From Aristaeella lactis (GTDB lineage: Bacteria > Bacillota > Clostridia > Christensenellales > Aristaeellaceae), in assembly GCF_018118585.1 (NCBI RefSeq), contig NZ_CP069421.1, forward strand, positions 62,001 through 126,000: 64,000 nt of DNA, in the 5' to 3' direction. Position numbers and translations under genes: made by a program. This document shows positions 41,027-50,509 of the stretch, in pieces. The notes under the pieces are model-generated. The model saw only the letters and a list, made by a program, of their open reading frames with translations, did not search any database and was not told the origin of the DNA. Numbering within the stretch: position 1 is the stretch's first letter; every line of letters starts with the position of its first letter.

Positions 41027-42607
41027 TCATTTCAGCATTGACTTTTCCCAGCAGTCATAAGGCTTCAGCCCCAGCAGCTCCACCACTGTGGGAGCCACGT
41101 TGGCCAGGCCGAAAGGACTTTCGGTGTCCATTTCATGCCGTTCGTCCGCATCATGGATGATGAAGGGAACGGGACGCAGACTGTGGGCGGTACGGACGGA
41201 AACAACGCCCTTCTTGTTCTTTTCGAGCATCTGGTCACTGTTGCCGTGGTCAGCGGTTACCACCAGGATGCAGCCGTGCTCATCGCAGGCTTTGAGGATC
41301 CGGGTCAGGCAGAGGTCCACGGTCTCCACGGCGATTTCCGTGGCTTCCAGGTTACCGGTGTGGCCGACCATATCTCCGTTGGGGAAATTGCAGCGGATAA
41401 AGCCGTATTTGCCGCTTTCGATCGCTTCAATCACCAGGTCGGTGATCTCGGTGCCCTTCATCCAGGGGCATTCATCAAAGGAGCGGACATCGGAAGGAAC
41501 TTCCTGCCAGGTTTCCAGCTCTTCGCTGAATTTTTCACTGCGGTTGCCGTTCCAGAAGTAGGTCACATGACCGTATTTCTGGGTTTCGGAGCAGGCGTAC
41601 TCGTTGATGCCGTTTTCCACCAGCAGCTCGGTCAGTGTGTTGCGGATTTGGGGCGGATTCACCAGGTACTTGTGCGGAATGTGCAGGTCTCCGTCATACT
41701 CCAGCATGCCGGCGTAGAGCACGTTCGGCACTGCGCCGCGGTCAAACTTGTCGAAGGAGGCATCGCCGTCAAAGGCCATGGAGAGCTCCAGGGCGCGGTC
41801 GCCGCGGAAGTTGAAGAGGATGACGCTGTCGCCGTCCTTCATGGCACCGACGGGGGTTCCGTTTTCAGCGATCACGAAGCCGGGCAGATCCTGGTCGATG
41901 ACACCGGGCTGTTCAGCGCGGAAGGTTTCGATGGCTTCCTTCGCGGAGGCAAAGGCGCGGCCTTCACCGTGCACGTGGATGTTCCATCCCTTTTCAACCA
42001 TGCTCCAGTTGGCCTGGTAGCGGTCCATGGTGATCTGCATACGGCCGCCGCCGGAAGCGATGCGGACGTCATAGGAGGCATCCTTCAGCTCGGCGATGGT
42101 GTTTTCCAGCTGATCCACATATTCCAGGGCGGAGGTGGCGGGAACGTCACGGCCGTCCAGCAGGATGTGAACGCGGGCCTTGCTGACGCCTTCAGCCTTG
42201 GCTTCCTTCAGCATGGCGAGCAGGTGTCCGATATTGCTGTGGACGTTACCGTCGCTCAGCAGGCCAATAAAATGAAGGGCTCCGCCGGAAGCTTTCACAC
42301 CGGCAACCAGGGTCTTCCAGGTTTCGGAAGCGTAGATGTTTCCGCTTTCGATGGATTCGTTGACCAGCTTGGCACCCTGGGAATAGATCTGGCCGCAGCC
42401 CAGCGCGTTGTGGCCGACTTCACTGTTGCCCATATCATCATCTGAGGGAAGGCCGACAGCCGTTCCGTGGGCTTTGATGATCCGGAAGGGATCATTGGCT
42501 TTCAGTTTATCCAGCGTGGGAGTGGTGGCCTGCATGACCATGTTTCCGAGCGCGTCGGATGATTCACCCACACCGTCCATGACGACCAGTACAACGGGCT
42601 TTTTCAT
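41027..42607 (-). CDS. gpmI: 2,3-bisphosphoglycerate-independent phosphoglycerate mutase
   Basis: A 526-residue alkaline-phosphatase-fold mutase. Metal ligand Asp11 (VMDGVG), catalytic Ser62 in DDDMGNSEVGHNALG, LLSDGNVHSN, and metal-binding NFPNGDMVGHTG plus VTADHGNSDQM near the C-terminus. Interconverts 3- and 2-phosphoglycerate in glycolysis, Mn2+-dependent. CAGGAGGA precedes the ATG. A minus-strand promoter probably lies between 42672 and 42718 (TTTGAC and TATAGG with about 17 bases between), weaker than others in this window. Confidence 0.96.
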   Translation of the reverse strand: MKKPVVLVVMDGVGESSDALGNMVMQATTPTLDKLKANDPFRIIKAHGTAVGLPSDDDMGNSEVGHNALGCGQIYSQGAKLVNESIESGNIYASETWKTLVAGVKASGGALHFIGLLSDGNVHSNIGHLLAMLKEAKAEGVSKARVHILLDGRDVPATSALEYVDQLENTIAELKDASYDVRIASGGGRMQITMDRYQANWSMVEKGWNIHVHGEGRAFASAKEAIETFRAEQPGVIDQDLPGFVIAENGTPVGAMKDGDSVILFNFRGDRALELSMAFDGDASFDKFDRGAVPNVLYAGMLEYDGDLHIPHKYLVNPPQIRNTLTELLVENGINEYACSETQKYGHVTYFWNGNRSEKFSEELETWQEVPSDVRSFDECPWMKGTEITDLVIEAIESGKYGFIRCNFPNGDMVGHTGNLEATEIAVETVDLCLTRILKACDEHGCILVVTADHGNSDQMLEKNKKGVVSVRTAHSLRPVPFIIHDADERHEMDTESPFGLANVAPTVVELLGLKPYDCWEKSMLK

Positions 42608-42736
42608 TTCGGATATTCCTCCTGTTGAAGATAATTGGAATCCCTTTCCGCCAAGGGCGGAACGGGAGATGTCTAACCCTATAAACGATACAGGAAACCG
42701 GTCAAAAAGTCAATGTCGGGATTTCGTGAAAAGGTG

Positions 42737-42766
42737 TTGCCGGGAACGGCAGGAACAACGTATAAT
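42737..42766 (+). promoter_or_regulatory. Promoter of the esterase gene
   Basis: TTGCCG at 42737-42742, 18-base spacer, perfect TATAAT at 42761-42766; start codon at 42804. Confidence 0.6.
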
Positions 42767-42803
42767 GAAAGAACAGAGATCCGAAACGGAAAGGGGAATC
42801 CCC

Positions 42804-43592
42804 ATGGCATTTTTACAGGTTCAGTTTTTCTCCGCGGCACTGAACGTCGCGTCCACCGTCAATGTGATCCTTCCCGAGGCAAACCAGGGAATCGGAATGG
42901 GCGCGTCCAGGGATGAAAGGCTGCCGAAGGTGCTTTACCTGCTCCACGGATACAGCGACGATCATTCCATCTGGATGCGCAGAACCTCTGTGGAACGGTA
43001 CGCGGCGAATCACAACCTGGCTATTATCATGCCGGCAGTCAATCACAGCTTTTACTGCAATGAGACTTACGGGGAGAAATACTGGGATTATGTGAGCGAT
43101 GAGCTGCCCAGGACCATGCACCGCTTTTTCCGGCTGAGCAACAAGCCGGAGGATACCTATGTGGCCGGTCTGAGCATGGGCGGCTACGGCGCCATGCGGC
43201 TGGCCCTGACCTATCCGGAGCACTTTGCCGGCGCGGCTTCCTTCAGCGGCGCGGTGGACCTGGAGACGATCTTCTACCAGCGGCACATCGGAACTGAGAT
43301 TGACCGCGTGTTCGGAGACCAGAAGCAGATCAAAGGCACGGAATACGATCTGTTTTACCTGACAGAAAAGAACGCGAAGGCCGCACACAAGCCCTGGCTG
43401 TATGTCAGCTGCGGCACAAAGGATTTCCTTTTCGACCAGCACAAGGCGTTCGTCCCGAACCTGAGAAAGAACGGCTGGGACGTGATGAGCTATGAGGAAC
43501 CGGATGCCATTCATGAGTGGGGATTCTGGGATCAGCAGATCAAGGCGTTCATTGAACTGATTTATGCAAGGGAAGACACAGAAGGGGATTGA
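42804..43592 (+). CDS. Alpha/beta-hydrolase esterase (EstA/FrmB type)
   Basis: A 262-residue cytoplasmic esterase of the esterase-D/putative esterase group. LYLLHGYSDDHSIW forms the oxyanion region, nucleophile Ser124 sits in GLSMGGYGA, and the late DAIHEWGFW supplies the catalytic His. Likely acts on small acyl esters or acetylated sugars, in line with the acetyl-xylan theme. ATG 42804 follows GGAAAGGGGA. The next promoter (for ribU) overlaps its last codons. Confidence 0.88.
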   Translation: MAFLQVQFFSAALNVASTVNVILPEANQGIGMGASRDERLPKVLYLLHGYSDDHSIWMRRTSVERYAANHNLAIIMPAVNHSFYCNETYGEKYWDYVSDELPRTMHRFFRLSNKPEDTYVAGLSMGGYGAMRLALTYPEHFAGAASFSGAVDLETIFYQRHIGTEIDRVFGDQKQIKGTEYDLFYLTEKNAKAAHKPWLYVSCGTKDFLFDQHKAFVPNLRKNGWDVMSYEEPDAIHEWGFWDQQIKAFIELIYAREDTEGD

Positions 43593-43617
43593 CGAACAGG
43601 ACAGAAGTCCCTATAAT
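43589..43617 (+). promoter_or_regulatory. Promoter of the FMN-riboswitch ribU unit
   Basis: TTGACG at 43589-43594, 17-base spacer, perfect TATAAT at 43612-43617. The -35 overlaps the esterase stop codon. Confidence 0.75.
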
Positions 43618-43643
43618 GTACCCGTACATTGCGTACCGCTTAA

Positions 43644-43850
43644 AGCTTCTTCGGGGATGGGTGAAATTCCCTACCGGCGGTAAAGCCCGCGAACTGAGCC
43701 CTGCTCAGCCGATCCGGTCAGATTCCGGAGCCGACAGTAAAGTCTGGATGAGAGAAGAACGGAACAGAGTTAAATATGCGCCTGCGCGCTTTTAAAGCTC
43801 TCCGCCCCTTGAAGCAAACCGAGAAGTTGCTTTGAGGGGCGCGCTTATTT
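43644..43850 (+). promoter_or_regulatory. FMN riboswitch (RFN element) with terminator
   Basis: The conserved RFN core is visible: CTTCGGGGATGGGTGAAATT, CCCTACCGGCGGTAAAGCCC, GCGAACTGAGC, a GATCCGGTCAGATTCCGGAG arm, GCCGACAGTAAAGTCTGGAT and a closing GAGAGAAGAA to about 43762. A terminator follows (CGCCCCTTGAAGCAA / TTGCTTTGAGGGGCG, 43803-43841). High FMN should stop transcription before ribU. Confidence 0.95.
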
Positions 43851-43865
43851 GAGGAGGGCTTTTCC

Positions 43866-44459
43866 ATGACCAGTACCACACAAACCCGTTTTTCTGTCGG
43901 CGTGATGACCCGCATTGCCATTCTGGCGGCGGCGGCATCCATCCTGTTCCTGCTTGAGATTCCTGTGGTGGCTTTCTATAAGCTGGACCTTTCCAACATT
44001 CCGGTCCTGCTGGGCGCCTTCTCCATGGGAACTGTTCCCGGACTGATCATCCTGGGCATCAAGAGCGCTATCGGCCTGCTGCATTCCTCCAGCGCCGGCG
44101 TCGGCGAACTGGCGGACTTCATTATGGGTGCGGCTCTGGTGATTCCGGCTTCGCTGATCTATCACCGGAACAAGACCCGTAAGAACGCGATCATCGGTAT
44201 GGCCGTCGGCACCGTGTGCATGATCATTGCCGGCATCCTGATGAACAAGTATGTGCTGATCCCCTTCTACATGGGCGCGTATCATATGGATATGGAAGGC
44301 ATCATCCGGTTCGCCAAGGTGGCCTTCGTTGACAGCGAATGGAAACTGCTGCTCCTGATCACCGGCCCCTTCAATCTGCTGAAGGGCGTTGTGCTGAGCA
44401 TTGTGGCCGGGCTGATCTACAAGCCCCTGTCCCCGATCCTGCACGGCAAGATCCGTTAA
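43866..44459 (+). CDS. ribU: Riboflavin ECF transporter substrate-binding subunit RibU
   Basis: A 197-residue membrane protein with five to six TM helices, typical RibU length. Motifs: FLLEIPVVAFYKLDLSNIPV and LLGAFSMGTVPGLIILGIKS near the N-terminus, and a C-terminal FNLLKGVVLSIVAGLIYKPL. It binds riboflavin outside and works with the shared ECF energising module, not encoded here. The FMN riboswitch directly upstream confirms the substrate. GAGGAGGGC precedes the ATG. It supplies flavin to a cell with at least seven predicted covalent FMN sites in this window alone. Confidence 0.94.
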   Translation: MTSTTQTRFSVGVMTRIAILAAAASILFLLEIPVVAFYKLDLSNIPVLLGAFSMGTVPGLIILGIKSAIGLLHSSSAGVGELADFIMGAALVIPASLIYHRNKTRKNAIIGMAVGTVCMIIAGILMNKYVLIPFYMGAYHMDMEGIIRFAKVAFVDSEWKLLLLITGPFNLLKGVVLSIVAGLIYKPLSPILHGKIR

Positions 44460-44473
44460 ACAGCCTCTTCCTT

Positions 44474-44515
44474 GAGGGCTGAGTTGGGAGAAATCCCTCT
44501 CAGCCCTCTTTTTTT
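44474..44515 (+). terminator. Terminator of ribU
   Basis: GAGGGCTGAGTTGGGA / TCCCTCTCAGCCCTC hairpin with seven Ts. Confidence 0.88.
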
Positions 44516-44536
44516 CATGCTTTTTCACGGCGTTCA

Positions 44537-44545
44537 TGGTATAAT
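44537..44545 (+). promoter_or_regulatory. Extended -10 promoter of rqcH
   Basis: TGGTATAAT: an extended TGn plus perfect TATAAT, with no good -35. Confidence 0.5.
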
Positions 44546-44607
44546 CCGTATAACCTGACGCCCGGAAGACGCGGTCAGGGACTGACGGAGAAGGGAAAGA
44601 AAAAACG

Positions 44608-46350
44608 ATGCCGATGGACGGACTGACGGTAGGATTTGCCGCCAGGGAACTGGATGATATCCTCCGGGACGGACGGATCGACAAGATCACCCAGCCGGAG
44701 CGTGATACGGTTGTGCTGGTGATCCGCGCGGGAGGCGCGAACCACAGGCTTCTTTTATGTGCCTCGCCGAACAATGCCCGGTGCCACCTGACCATGAACA
44801 GCTATTCCAACCCCCTTGAACCGCCGGCTATGTGCATGCTGATGCGCAAGCAGATCGCCGGTGCCAGGATCACAGGTGTCCGCCAGGTGGAGGGGGATCG
44901 GATCGTTCATGTGGACATGGACGCGGTCAACGAACTGGGGGATCATGTGCTCCGCCGCCTTGTGCTGGAGATCATGGGCCGGCATTCCAACCTGCTTCTG
45001 CTGGATGAGAATGACCGCATCCTGGAAGCAACCCGTCATGTGAATCCGGAAATGAGCCGTGTGAGGCAGATCCAGCCCGGCATGACCTACCTGCCGCCGC
45101 CTGCCCAGGACAAACTGAATCCGCAGACGGTGACAGCGGACGAATTATACGCCCGGCTGGTCAGCCTTCCGGAAGGAAAACTGAGCCGCAGCCTGGCGGA
45201 TACCGTGACCGGACTCAGCCGCGCTGCGGCGGAGGAACTGGCATGCCGTGTACTGCAGCCCGGCGAGGAATGGCCGGGGAACCTGCGGGATGCCTGTGAA
45301 CGGCTGGCAGATTTTCTGGGAAGACTTCCCCAAATGGCGGATCCGCGGGTGCTTTTCGGGGAGAACGGGGAAACAGAAGACGTTTTTCCTTTCCCGTATC
45401 TGTCCAGACGGACGGACAGTCAGCGGCCGTACAAGACCCTGAGCGAGGCGCTGGAAGTGTATTTCGGAACCCGGGATGCCCGGGACCGGCTGAACCAGAA
45501 AAGCGCTTCCATGGTTCGGATGCTGAAGGGGCAGATGGACCGCTGCCAGCGGAAGCTGGCGCTCCAGGAGGAAGAGCTTTCCTCCGCGGAACGGATGGAG
45601 GAATACCGCCGGATGGGGGAGGTGATCAACGCCAACCTGTACCAGCTGAAGAAGGGTATGACGGAAGCGGTGCTGCCGGACTGGAACGATCCGGACGGCG
45701 GAACGATCACCGTGCCGATGGATATCAGACTGACGCCGAGCCAGAACGCCCAGAAGTATTTCAAAAAATACCAGAAGGCCCGCTCGGCCCGGGAAGTTGC
45801 CGCACAGCAGCGGGATAAGACCCTGGAGGAGATGGATTATCTCGAGGGCATGCTGCTGGACGTGGACAAGTGCGTCGGGGAAAGCGAACTGGAGGAAATC
45901 CGGCAGGAGCTTGTACGCACGGGCTACATGAAAAAAACAGCCAACCGCCGCCAGCAGCGCCAGCTGCCGGGCAGCAAGCCGTACCGTTATCAGTCTGATG
46001 ACGGAATTGAGATCCTTGTGGGAAAGAACGCGGCTCAGAATGACCGGATCACCCTGGGAGCAAAGCCGGAGGAGACCTGGCTTCACGCCAAGGATATGCC
46101 GGGAAGTCACGTGATCATCTGCCGGGAGGGAGAAATCCCCCTGACCACAATGAAGCAGGCCGCCCTGCTGGCTGCCTGGTACAGCAAAGGACAGCGGAGT
46201 TCCCTGGTGCCGGTTGACTATACCCTGCGCAAATACGTCAAAAAACCTTCCGGAGCTGCACCCGGAAAGGTGATCTATACGCACCAGAAAACAGCGTATA
46301 TGACACCGGAAGAGGAAGAAATAAAGAAGATCAGGCTTTTAGAAGCCTGA
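44608..46350 (+). CDS. rqcH: Rqc2/RqcH ribosome quality-control protein (NFACT family)
   Basis: A 580-residue NFACT protein. NFACT-N domain (about 1-175) includes Asp97-Arg98 in EGDRIVHVD, the pair needed for tRNA-dependent tailing in B. subtilis RqcH, and GRHSNLLLLDE. A long coiled-coil middle (about 280-430) is followed by NFACT-R (about 455-560; YRYQSDDGIEILVGKNAAQN, TWLHAKDMPGSHVII). Role: binds split 50S subunits carrying peptidyl-tRNA and recruits Ala-tRNA to add C-terminal alanine tails that mark stalled products for degradation. Full length. The terminator begins inside the last codons. Confidence 0.95.
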   Translation: MPMDGLTVGFAARELDDILRDGRIDKITQPERDTVVLVIRAGGANHRLLLCASPNNARCHLTMNSYSNPLEPPAMCMLMRKQIAGARITGVRQVEGDRIVHVDMDAVNELGDHVLRRLVLEIMGRHSNLLLLDENDRILEATRHVNPEMSRVRQIQPGMTYLPPPAQDKLNPQTVTADELYARLVSLPEGKLSRSLADTVTGLSRAAAEELACRVLQPGEEWPGNLRDACERLADFLGRLPQMADPRVLFGENGETEDVFPFPYLSRRTDSQRPYKTLSEALEVYFGTRDARDRLNQKSASMVRMLKGQMDRCQRKLALQEEELSSAERMEEYRRMGEVINANLYQLKKGMTEAVLPDWNDPDGGTITVPMDIRLTPSQNAQKYFKKYQKARSAREVAAQQRDKTLEEMDYLEGMLLDVDKCVGESELEEIRQELVRTGYMKKTANRRQQRQLPGSKPYRYQSDDGIEILVGKNAAQNDRITLGAKPEETWLHAKDMPGSHVIICREGEIPLTTMKQAALLAAWYSKGQRSSLVPVDYTLRKYVKKPSGAAPGKVIYTHQKTAYMTPEEEEIKKIRLLEA

Positions 46351-46361
46351 TCTTCTTTATT
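46323..46361 (+). terminator. Terminator overlapping the rqcH stop codon
   Basis: AAAGAAGATCAGGCTT / AAGCCTGATCTTCTTT hairpin. The 5' arm is coding sequence for the last rqcH residues and the stop lies in the 3' arm. Confidence 0.85.
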
Positions 46362-46446
46362 TCAATGCAGAATGCAGAATTATATATGGTTTACTGCCGG
46401 GATATATCCAATTATCCATTATGAATTATGAATTGTGAATTATGAA
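46362..46446. repeat. AT-rich dispersed repeat cluster
   Basis: GCAGAATGCAGAATTAT on the left and CATTATGAATTATGAATTGT with further TGAATTATGAATTC on the right, between rqcH and the convergent xylanase gene. Confidence 0.65.
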
Positions 46447-46447
46447 T

Positions 46448-47677
46448 TCACTGGTCTCCCTTGAGGGTGTGGTAGATGGCGTCGAAGCAGGTTTTGATCT
46501 TGTACTTCGTGGTCAGGAGGCAGCCGTAGGGGCTGTTCAGGTTATAGACATAATTGCCCTTCATGCCCTCATAGGCATCCACAAGGCCCCAGATACACAC
46601 AGCGGTCAGCGGAGCGCTTTCTTCTGTGTTGGCCTTCATGAAGACGTCACTGAACAGCTTGGAATAGAAGGCATCATGTTCCGCGACTTTGGTTTTGTCA
46701 AAGTTGCGGACAGCCATTTCCGTCAGCTGGACGTCCACACCGAGGGCCGCGTAGGTCTGGATGGATTTCTTCACATTGGTGATGATGGAAGGATCCAGGC
46801 AGCCGCTCTGTGTACCGTAGCCGCCCATATATCCCTGCATGCCGATACCATCGATGAGAGAACGGGGATTGCCCTCCTCGTCGGTGGCGTAGGACTGGAT
46901 GCGCTTGACCAGCGCACAGGCAGCGCCGCGCTTGTCCGGGAAGAACAGGTTATAGTCGTTATAGAAGAGCTTGATATCCGCGCCAAGCTTTTCCTGGGTG
47001 TTCCGGGCGCAGAGGAAGGCATATTCAACGTAATCCGGTCCGACATAGTCCAGGAAGCAGTTGCTTTCACCGCTGCGCTTTGTGCGGATATGGCACGGAT
47101 CGGAGGCCTTGTACTCGCCGCCGTTATCGCCGATGGCTTCATTGACCACATCCCAGCAGTAGATAACGCCGGGGAACTTTTCCTCAAAGTGGGTCATAAC
47201 CTGGTCAATATAGCTGGCCAGGCGGGCACGCATGGTTTCCCGGTCCGCAATGGGCTTGGTCACGTCATAGTCTTCATGGAAGAACCACTGGGTCATGTAG
47301 GCATCCCAGACCAGCACGTGGCCCCGGATGCTGATGCCCTGCTTCTGTGCCCAGGAGATCATATAATCCGCCTGGGAGTAATTCATGCGGGGCATGCCGT
47401 CCTCTGCCTTCTGGGATTTCCGCTGGTCCAGCAGGGAGTAAGCCTTGGTTTCGTTGCAGCAGGTGAGGGAGTTGAAATGCCGGGACAGGAAGGAAAGGAA
47501 GGTCTTGTTGTTCATGTCCTGGGCACCGAAAGCACCGCCCAGCTTAAAGCCGTAGGGTTCTGCCAGTTTCCAGAGAGGATCATAGTCATCGGATACGGTG
47601 CCGGCTTCCTCGGCCGGAACAGCGAGGGGAATCAGGCAGATCAGGAGGGCGAGGAGCAGGGAAAGAAAGCGTTTCAT
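46448..47677 (-). CDS. Secreted GH10 endo-1,4-beta-xylanase
   Basis: A 409-residue protein with a signal peptide (about 1-22) and a single GH10 barrel. Acid/base Glu180 in WDVVNEA, nucleophile Glu320 in VQLTEMAV, plus CNETKAY, RGHVLVWDA, LFYNDYN, GIGMQGY and the late VCIWGL. It cuts the main chain of xylan outside the cell. No carbohydrate-binding module or anchor is present. ATG 47677 follows AAAGGAG; the longer frame to 47758 lacks a signal peptide at its start. The gene is followed by an AT-rich repeat. Confidence 0.95.
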   Translation of the reverse strand: MKRFLSLLLALLICLIPLAVPAEEAGTVSDDYDPLWKLAEPYGFKLGGAFGAQDMNNKTFLSFLSRHFNSLTCCNETKAYSLLDQRKSQKAEDGMPRMNYSQADYMISWAQKQGISIRGHVLVWDAYMTQWFFHEDYDVTKPIADRETMRARLASYIDQVMTHFEEKFPGVIYCWDVVNEAIGDNGGEYKASDPCHIRTKRSGESNCFLDYVGPDYVEYAFLCARNTQEKLGADIKLFYNDYNLFFPDKRGAACALVKRIQSYATDEEGNPRSLIDGIGMQGYMGGYGTQSGCLDPSIITNVKKSIQTYAALGVDVQLTEMAVRNFDKTKVAEHDAFYSKLFSDVFMKANTEESAPLTAVCIWGLVDAYEGMKGNYVYNLNSPYGCLLTTKYKIKTCFDAIYHTLKGDQ

Positions 47678-47757
47678 AAGGGGAAGTCTCCTTTGGGGGA
47701 AAGTGATGAGTTTAGATTTAAGAGTTAATAGTTTAGAGTTGTCTGATGATGCGGTCA

Positions 47758-49404
47758 TCAGACTTCCTCCATCGTGCAGCCGCCGATGAATTCCCGCAGC
47801 AGGGACAGCGGCGGAATCTCATTCAGGACCTCCTCGTCCACATCCGGCAGGTAGTTCAGTACCTTGATCAGGCGGCGGGAGAGCAGGTAGTTGGGGGAAG
47901 AGGACGGCACATCCATCAGCAGTTTATAGGCGAACAGCTTCAGGATGGGCAGTTCATACTGGAGGGCAGTGTTGAACATGCTGTCCGCGTTCTCCTGATA
48001 GGTGAAGATGTATTTCTCTTCCGCACTGCGAACCCGGGGCCACATCTCCAGCGTGGTTTCCGGCGGATAGCCGCGGAACTGGTTGTCCCGGACAATCCGG
48101 CGCAGCAGGCGGACGTCTGTGGTTCGGATCCGGTTATGGTCATCCAGGTTCAGGACGGTCAGCGCACTGGCGAAGATCTTGTAGATCTCGTCCGCGGGCA
48201 GCATCTCGCATACCTGCGGATTCAGGCCGTGGATTCCCTCCATGATGATGATCTCACCGGGAGCAAGGGAGGTGGGAGGCGTCATGTAATCCTTGGTACC
48301 GGAGGCGAAGTCGAAGTTGGGCATGAAGACTTCCTCGCCGTTCAGCAGCCCGGTCAGGGTGTCGGAGAGCAGCTTCAGATCCAGGGCGTCTATGGAATCA
48401 TAGTCCTTGGTTCCGTCTACCTGCAGGGGCATCTCATCACGGTTGATAAAGAAGTCATCCATGGAGATCCGGCGGCAGGCGTGGCCGTACATCTGCAGGT
48501 GCACACCGAGGCGTCCGGAAAAGGTGGTCTTGCCGCTGGAAGAGGGACCGGCCACAAGCACGATGTGTTTATTCTGCTCATGGATGTTTTTGGCGATCTT
48601 ATGAATGGCGGCTTCATGAAGCGCTTCGTTCACACGGATGAAGTTCCGCAGCTTTTTATGCTCGATCATTCCGGAAAGATCGGAAACATTGGTGACGCCC
48701 AGGATCTCGCACCATTCAGCACTCTGATTGAAAATTTCCAGGTGTTTCGGGCGGTAGACATAAGGCGCGGCGTGATCGAAGTCCGCTCCGGCAGGAAGCT
48801 GCAGGACGAAACCGCCCCGGAGCTCAAACATGGTGAAGACTTTCACGTAGCCGGTGGATACGGTCATGGCGCCGTAGAAATATTCCCACATTCCGTCGAT
48901 GCAGTACATATTGAAATAGGGAACGGTACGATGCTTCAGCAGGTTGACCTTGTCCGGCATCTGCTCTTCCTCAAAATACCGGATGGCTTCTTCCTGGGTC
49001 CAGCGCTTCTTTTCAAAGACCAGGTCCAGTTCCGCGATGCGGCGCATCTCGTTCTCGATCCGGACAATATCCTGGCGGTGCAGCTCGATGCCGGGCAGGC
49101 GGACAAACACGCCGTAGCCCACGGAATACTCAATGCGAACCCGCTGATAAGGATAAAGATGACGAAGGGCCAGCAGCATCACAAAGCGCAGGGAACGCTC
49201 GTAAATGCGGCGGCCTTCCTCGTTTTCCAGCGTCAGGGGAGTCAGAGTACAGTCCTGGCGAAGCACGTCATTGAGCTCGCAGACCACGCCGCCGGACTGG
49301 GCTGCCAGGGTGCCGCGGGGAAACGCGCCAAGCGCTTCCAGGCAAGCCTTGACAGTGGTGCCTTCCGGGAATTCTTTTTCGTTGTTCATTGAACGGATAA
49401 TCAT
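47758..49404 (-). CDS. Nucleoside (uridine) kinase with TGS/ThrRS-like N-terminus
   Basis: A 548-residue protein. N-terminal TGS-like stretch (about 10-65), a threonyl-tRNA-synthetase second-additional-domain-like region (about 70-240), and a C-terminal P-loop kinase with Walker A AGPSSSGKTTFS (about 287-298), SMDDFF and YDSIDALDL blocks. This three-part build occurs in many Bacillota as a uridine-kinase-like protein, with phosphorylation of nucleosides by ATP or GTP as the expected reaction. The AlaRS/ThrRS-like part has no proven role. GGAGGG precedes the ATG. Confidence 0.9.
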   Translation of the reverse strand: MIIRSMNNEKEFPEGTTVKACLEALGAFPRGTLAAQSGGVVCELNDVLRQDCTLTPLTLENEEGRRIYERSLRFVMLLALRHLYPYQRVRIEYSVGYGVFVRLPGIELHRQDIVRIENEMRRIAELDLVFEKKRWTQEEAIRYFEEEQMPDKVNLLKHRTVPYFNMYCIDGMWEYFYGAMTVSTGYVKVFTMFELRGGFVLQLPAGADFDHAAPYVYRPKHLEIFNQSAEWCEILGVTNVSDLSGMIEHKKLRNFIRVNEALHEAAIHKIAKNIHEQNKHIVLVAGPSSSGKTTFSGRLGVHLQMYGHACRRISMDDFFINRDEMPLQVDGTKDYDSIDALDLKLLSDTLTGLLNGEEVFMPNFDFASGTKDYMTPPTSLAPGEIIIMEGIHGLNPQVCEMLPADEIYKIFASALTVLNLDDHNRIRTTDVRLLRRIVRDNQFRGYPPETTLEMWPRVRSAEEKYIFTYQENADSMFNTALQYELPILKLFAYKLLMDVPSSSPNYLLSRRLIKVLNYLPDVDEEVLNEIPPLSLLREFIGGCTMEEV

Positions 49405-49499
49405 ATGGTAACCCTCCTGTCAATAATCTTGGGGGACTATTGCGCCATTATCGTGCCAAATGAGCCGGGCAAAGGGTTGGGGTTATGAATGATGGAGAT

Positions 49500-50501
49500 T
49501 TAATCAAAAGGCATACTGGAAACTTCCGCGTTCAGCAGTTCCTCATCCGGGTCGGGAAGGGAACCGTGCTCCGCCAGGTAATGCTCCAGGCGCTGCTGCA
49601 TCTGCAGCTGCTTGGTATGGACATAAGCTACGTTGGCGTGAGTTGCCGGCGCGGTGGTGCGGGTCATGATCTTCTTGCCGTCATCATCAATACGGAAACG
49701 GAGGCGGATCAGGATCCGGCCGTGGCTTTTGCATTTGGCAACAGCGATATATTTGTCGGCACTCTGTTTAATATATTCGCCATCCAGGGCCAGAACCCTT
49801 CCGCACCGGGGACAGGTGGGATGAATGGCGGAATCACTCGCAAGTGCTTCCCTGACGGAGACAAAGACTTCACCGGGGGTCTTTTCACGGGCGGAACGGC
49901 GGCCGTGGATCAGTTCTTTCGGCTGGCGGGCATAATTCAGTACCGCGGAAGGATCCGGCAGGGTGCGGAATACCAGCGCGGTATACCAGGCATCGTTCAG
50001 CGCGTTGTGGAAAGCCATGCTTTCATCCGGCTCGATGTTCATCATTTCCATGGCGGCTTTCAGGCCGGCACGGTCCTTCAGTTTGTGCTCCTGGCTGAAA
50101 AGCTGCTGGATGTCGCACAGGGAGGGAAGGGGGATATCTTCACAGTGGAAGAAATGAATATTCTGGTACAGGACGCTGACGTCATCAATTCCCCAGGTGA
50201 GCAGGGTATAATCGTCCCCGCACCAGGCGGCGAACTGCTCTAGCGCTTCCCGGAAAGCCGGGGCTCCGGCCAGGGTTTCCGAGTCCAGTCCGGTCATCCG
50301 GCGGATTCTGGGATGGATACGCAGGTAGTGGGTCGGGGCGATGGGAATGGAAATGGAATCGGCGGGATTCAGGTCCGTGTCGAGCTTTACGGCACCGATC
50401 TGGATCATTTCAAAAATCAGTTTGTCGCCCACCTCACGATAGGTACGGCTCTGGTAGGAGATGGGCTGGTTCCATTCCAGGTCAAGGATGATGTAGGTCA
50501 T
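49500..50501 (-). CDS. DEDD 3'-5' exonuclease with C-terminal zinc-ribbon
   Basis: A 333-residue protein. Residues 1 to about 180 form an exonuclease fold: YIILDLEWN (first acidic pair Asp7/Glu9), a TWGIDDVSVL block with the second Asp, and SMAFHNALNDAWYTA with the final His and Asp. It resembles the Eri-1/KapD-like group. The C-terminal part has CPRCG and AKCKSHGR, a possible zinc-ribbon (about 222-252). Substrate could be RNA or DNA. The start has GAGGA and lies beside an AT-rich repeat. Confidence 0.85.
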   Translation of the reverse strand: MTYIILDLEWNQPISYQSRTYREVGDKLIFEMIQIGAVKLDTDLNPADSISIPIAPTHYLRIHPRIRRMTGLDSETLAGAPAFREALEQFAAWCGDDYTLLTWGIDDVSVLYQNIHFFHCEDIPLPSLCDIQQLFSQEHKLKDRAGLKAAMEMMNIEPDESMAFHNALNDAWYTALVFRTLPDPSAVLNYARQPKELIHGRRSAREKTPGEVFVSVREALASDSAIHPTCPRCGRVLALDGEYIKQSADKYIAVAKCKSHGRILIRLRFRIDDDGKKIMTRTTAPATHANVAYVHTKQLQMQQRLEHYLAEHGSLPDPDEELLNAEVSSMPFD

Positions 50502-50509
50502 AGTTTCCT

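Noticed and set aside
41135-42445. A 436-residue plus-strand frame opposite gpmI
   Set aside because: gpmI is unambiguous on the other strand; the shadow has no motif.
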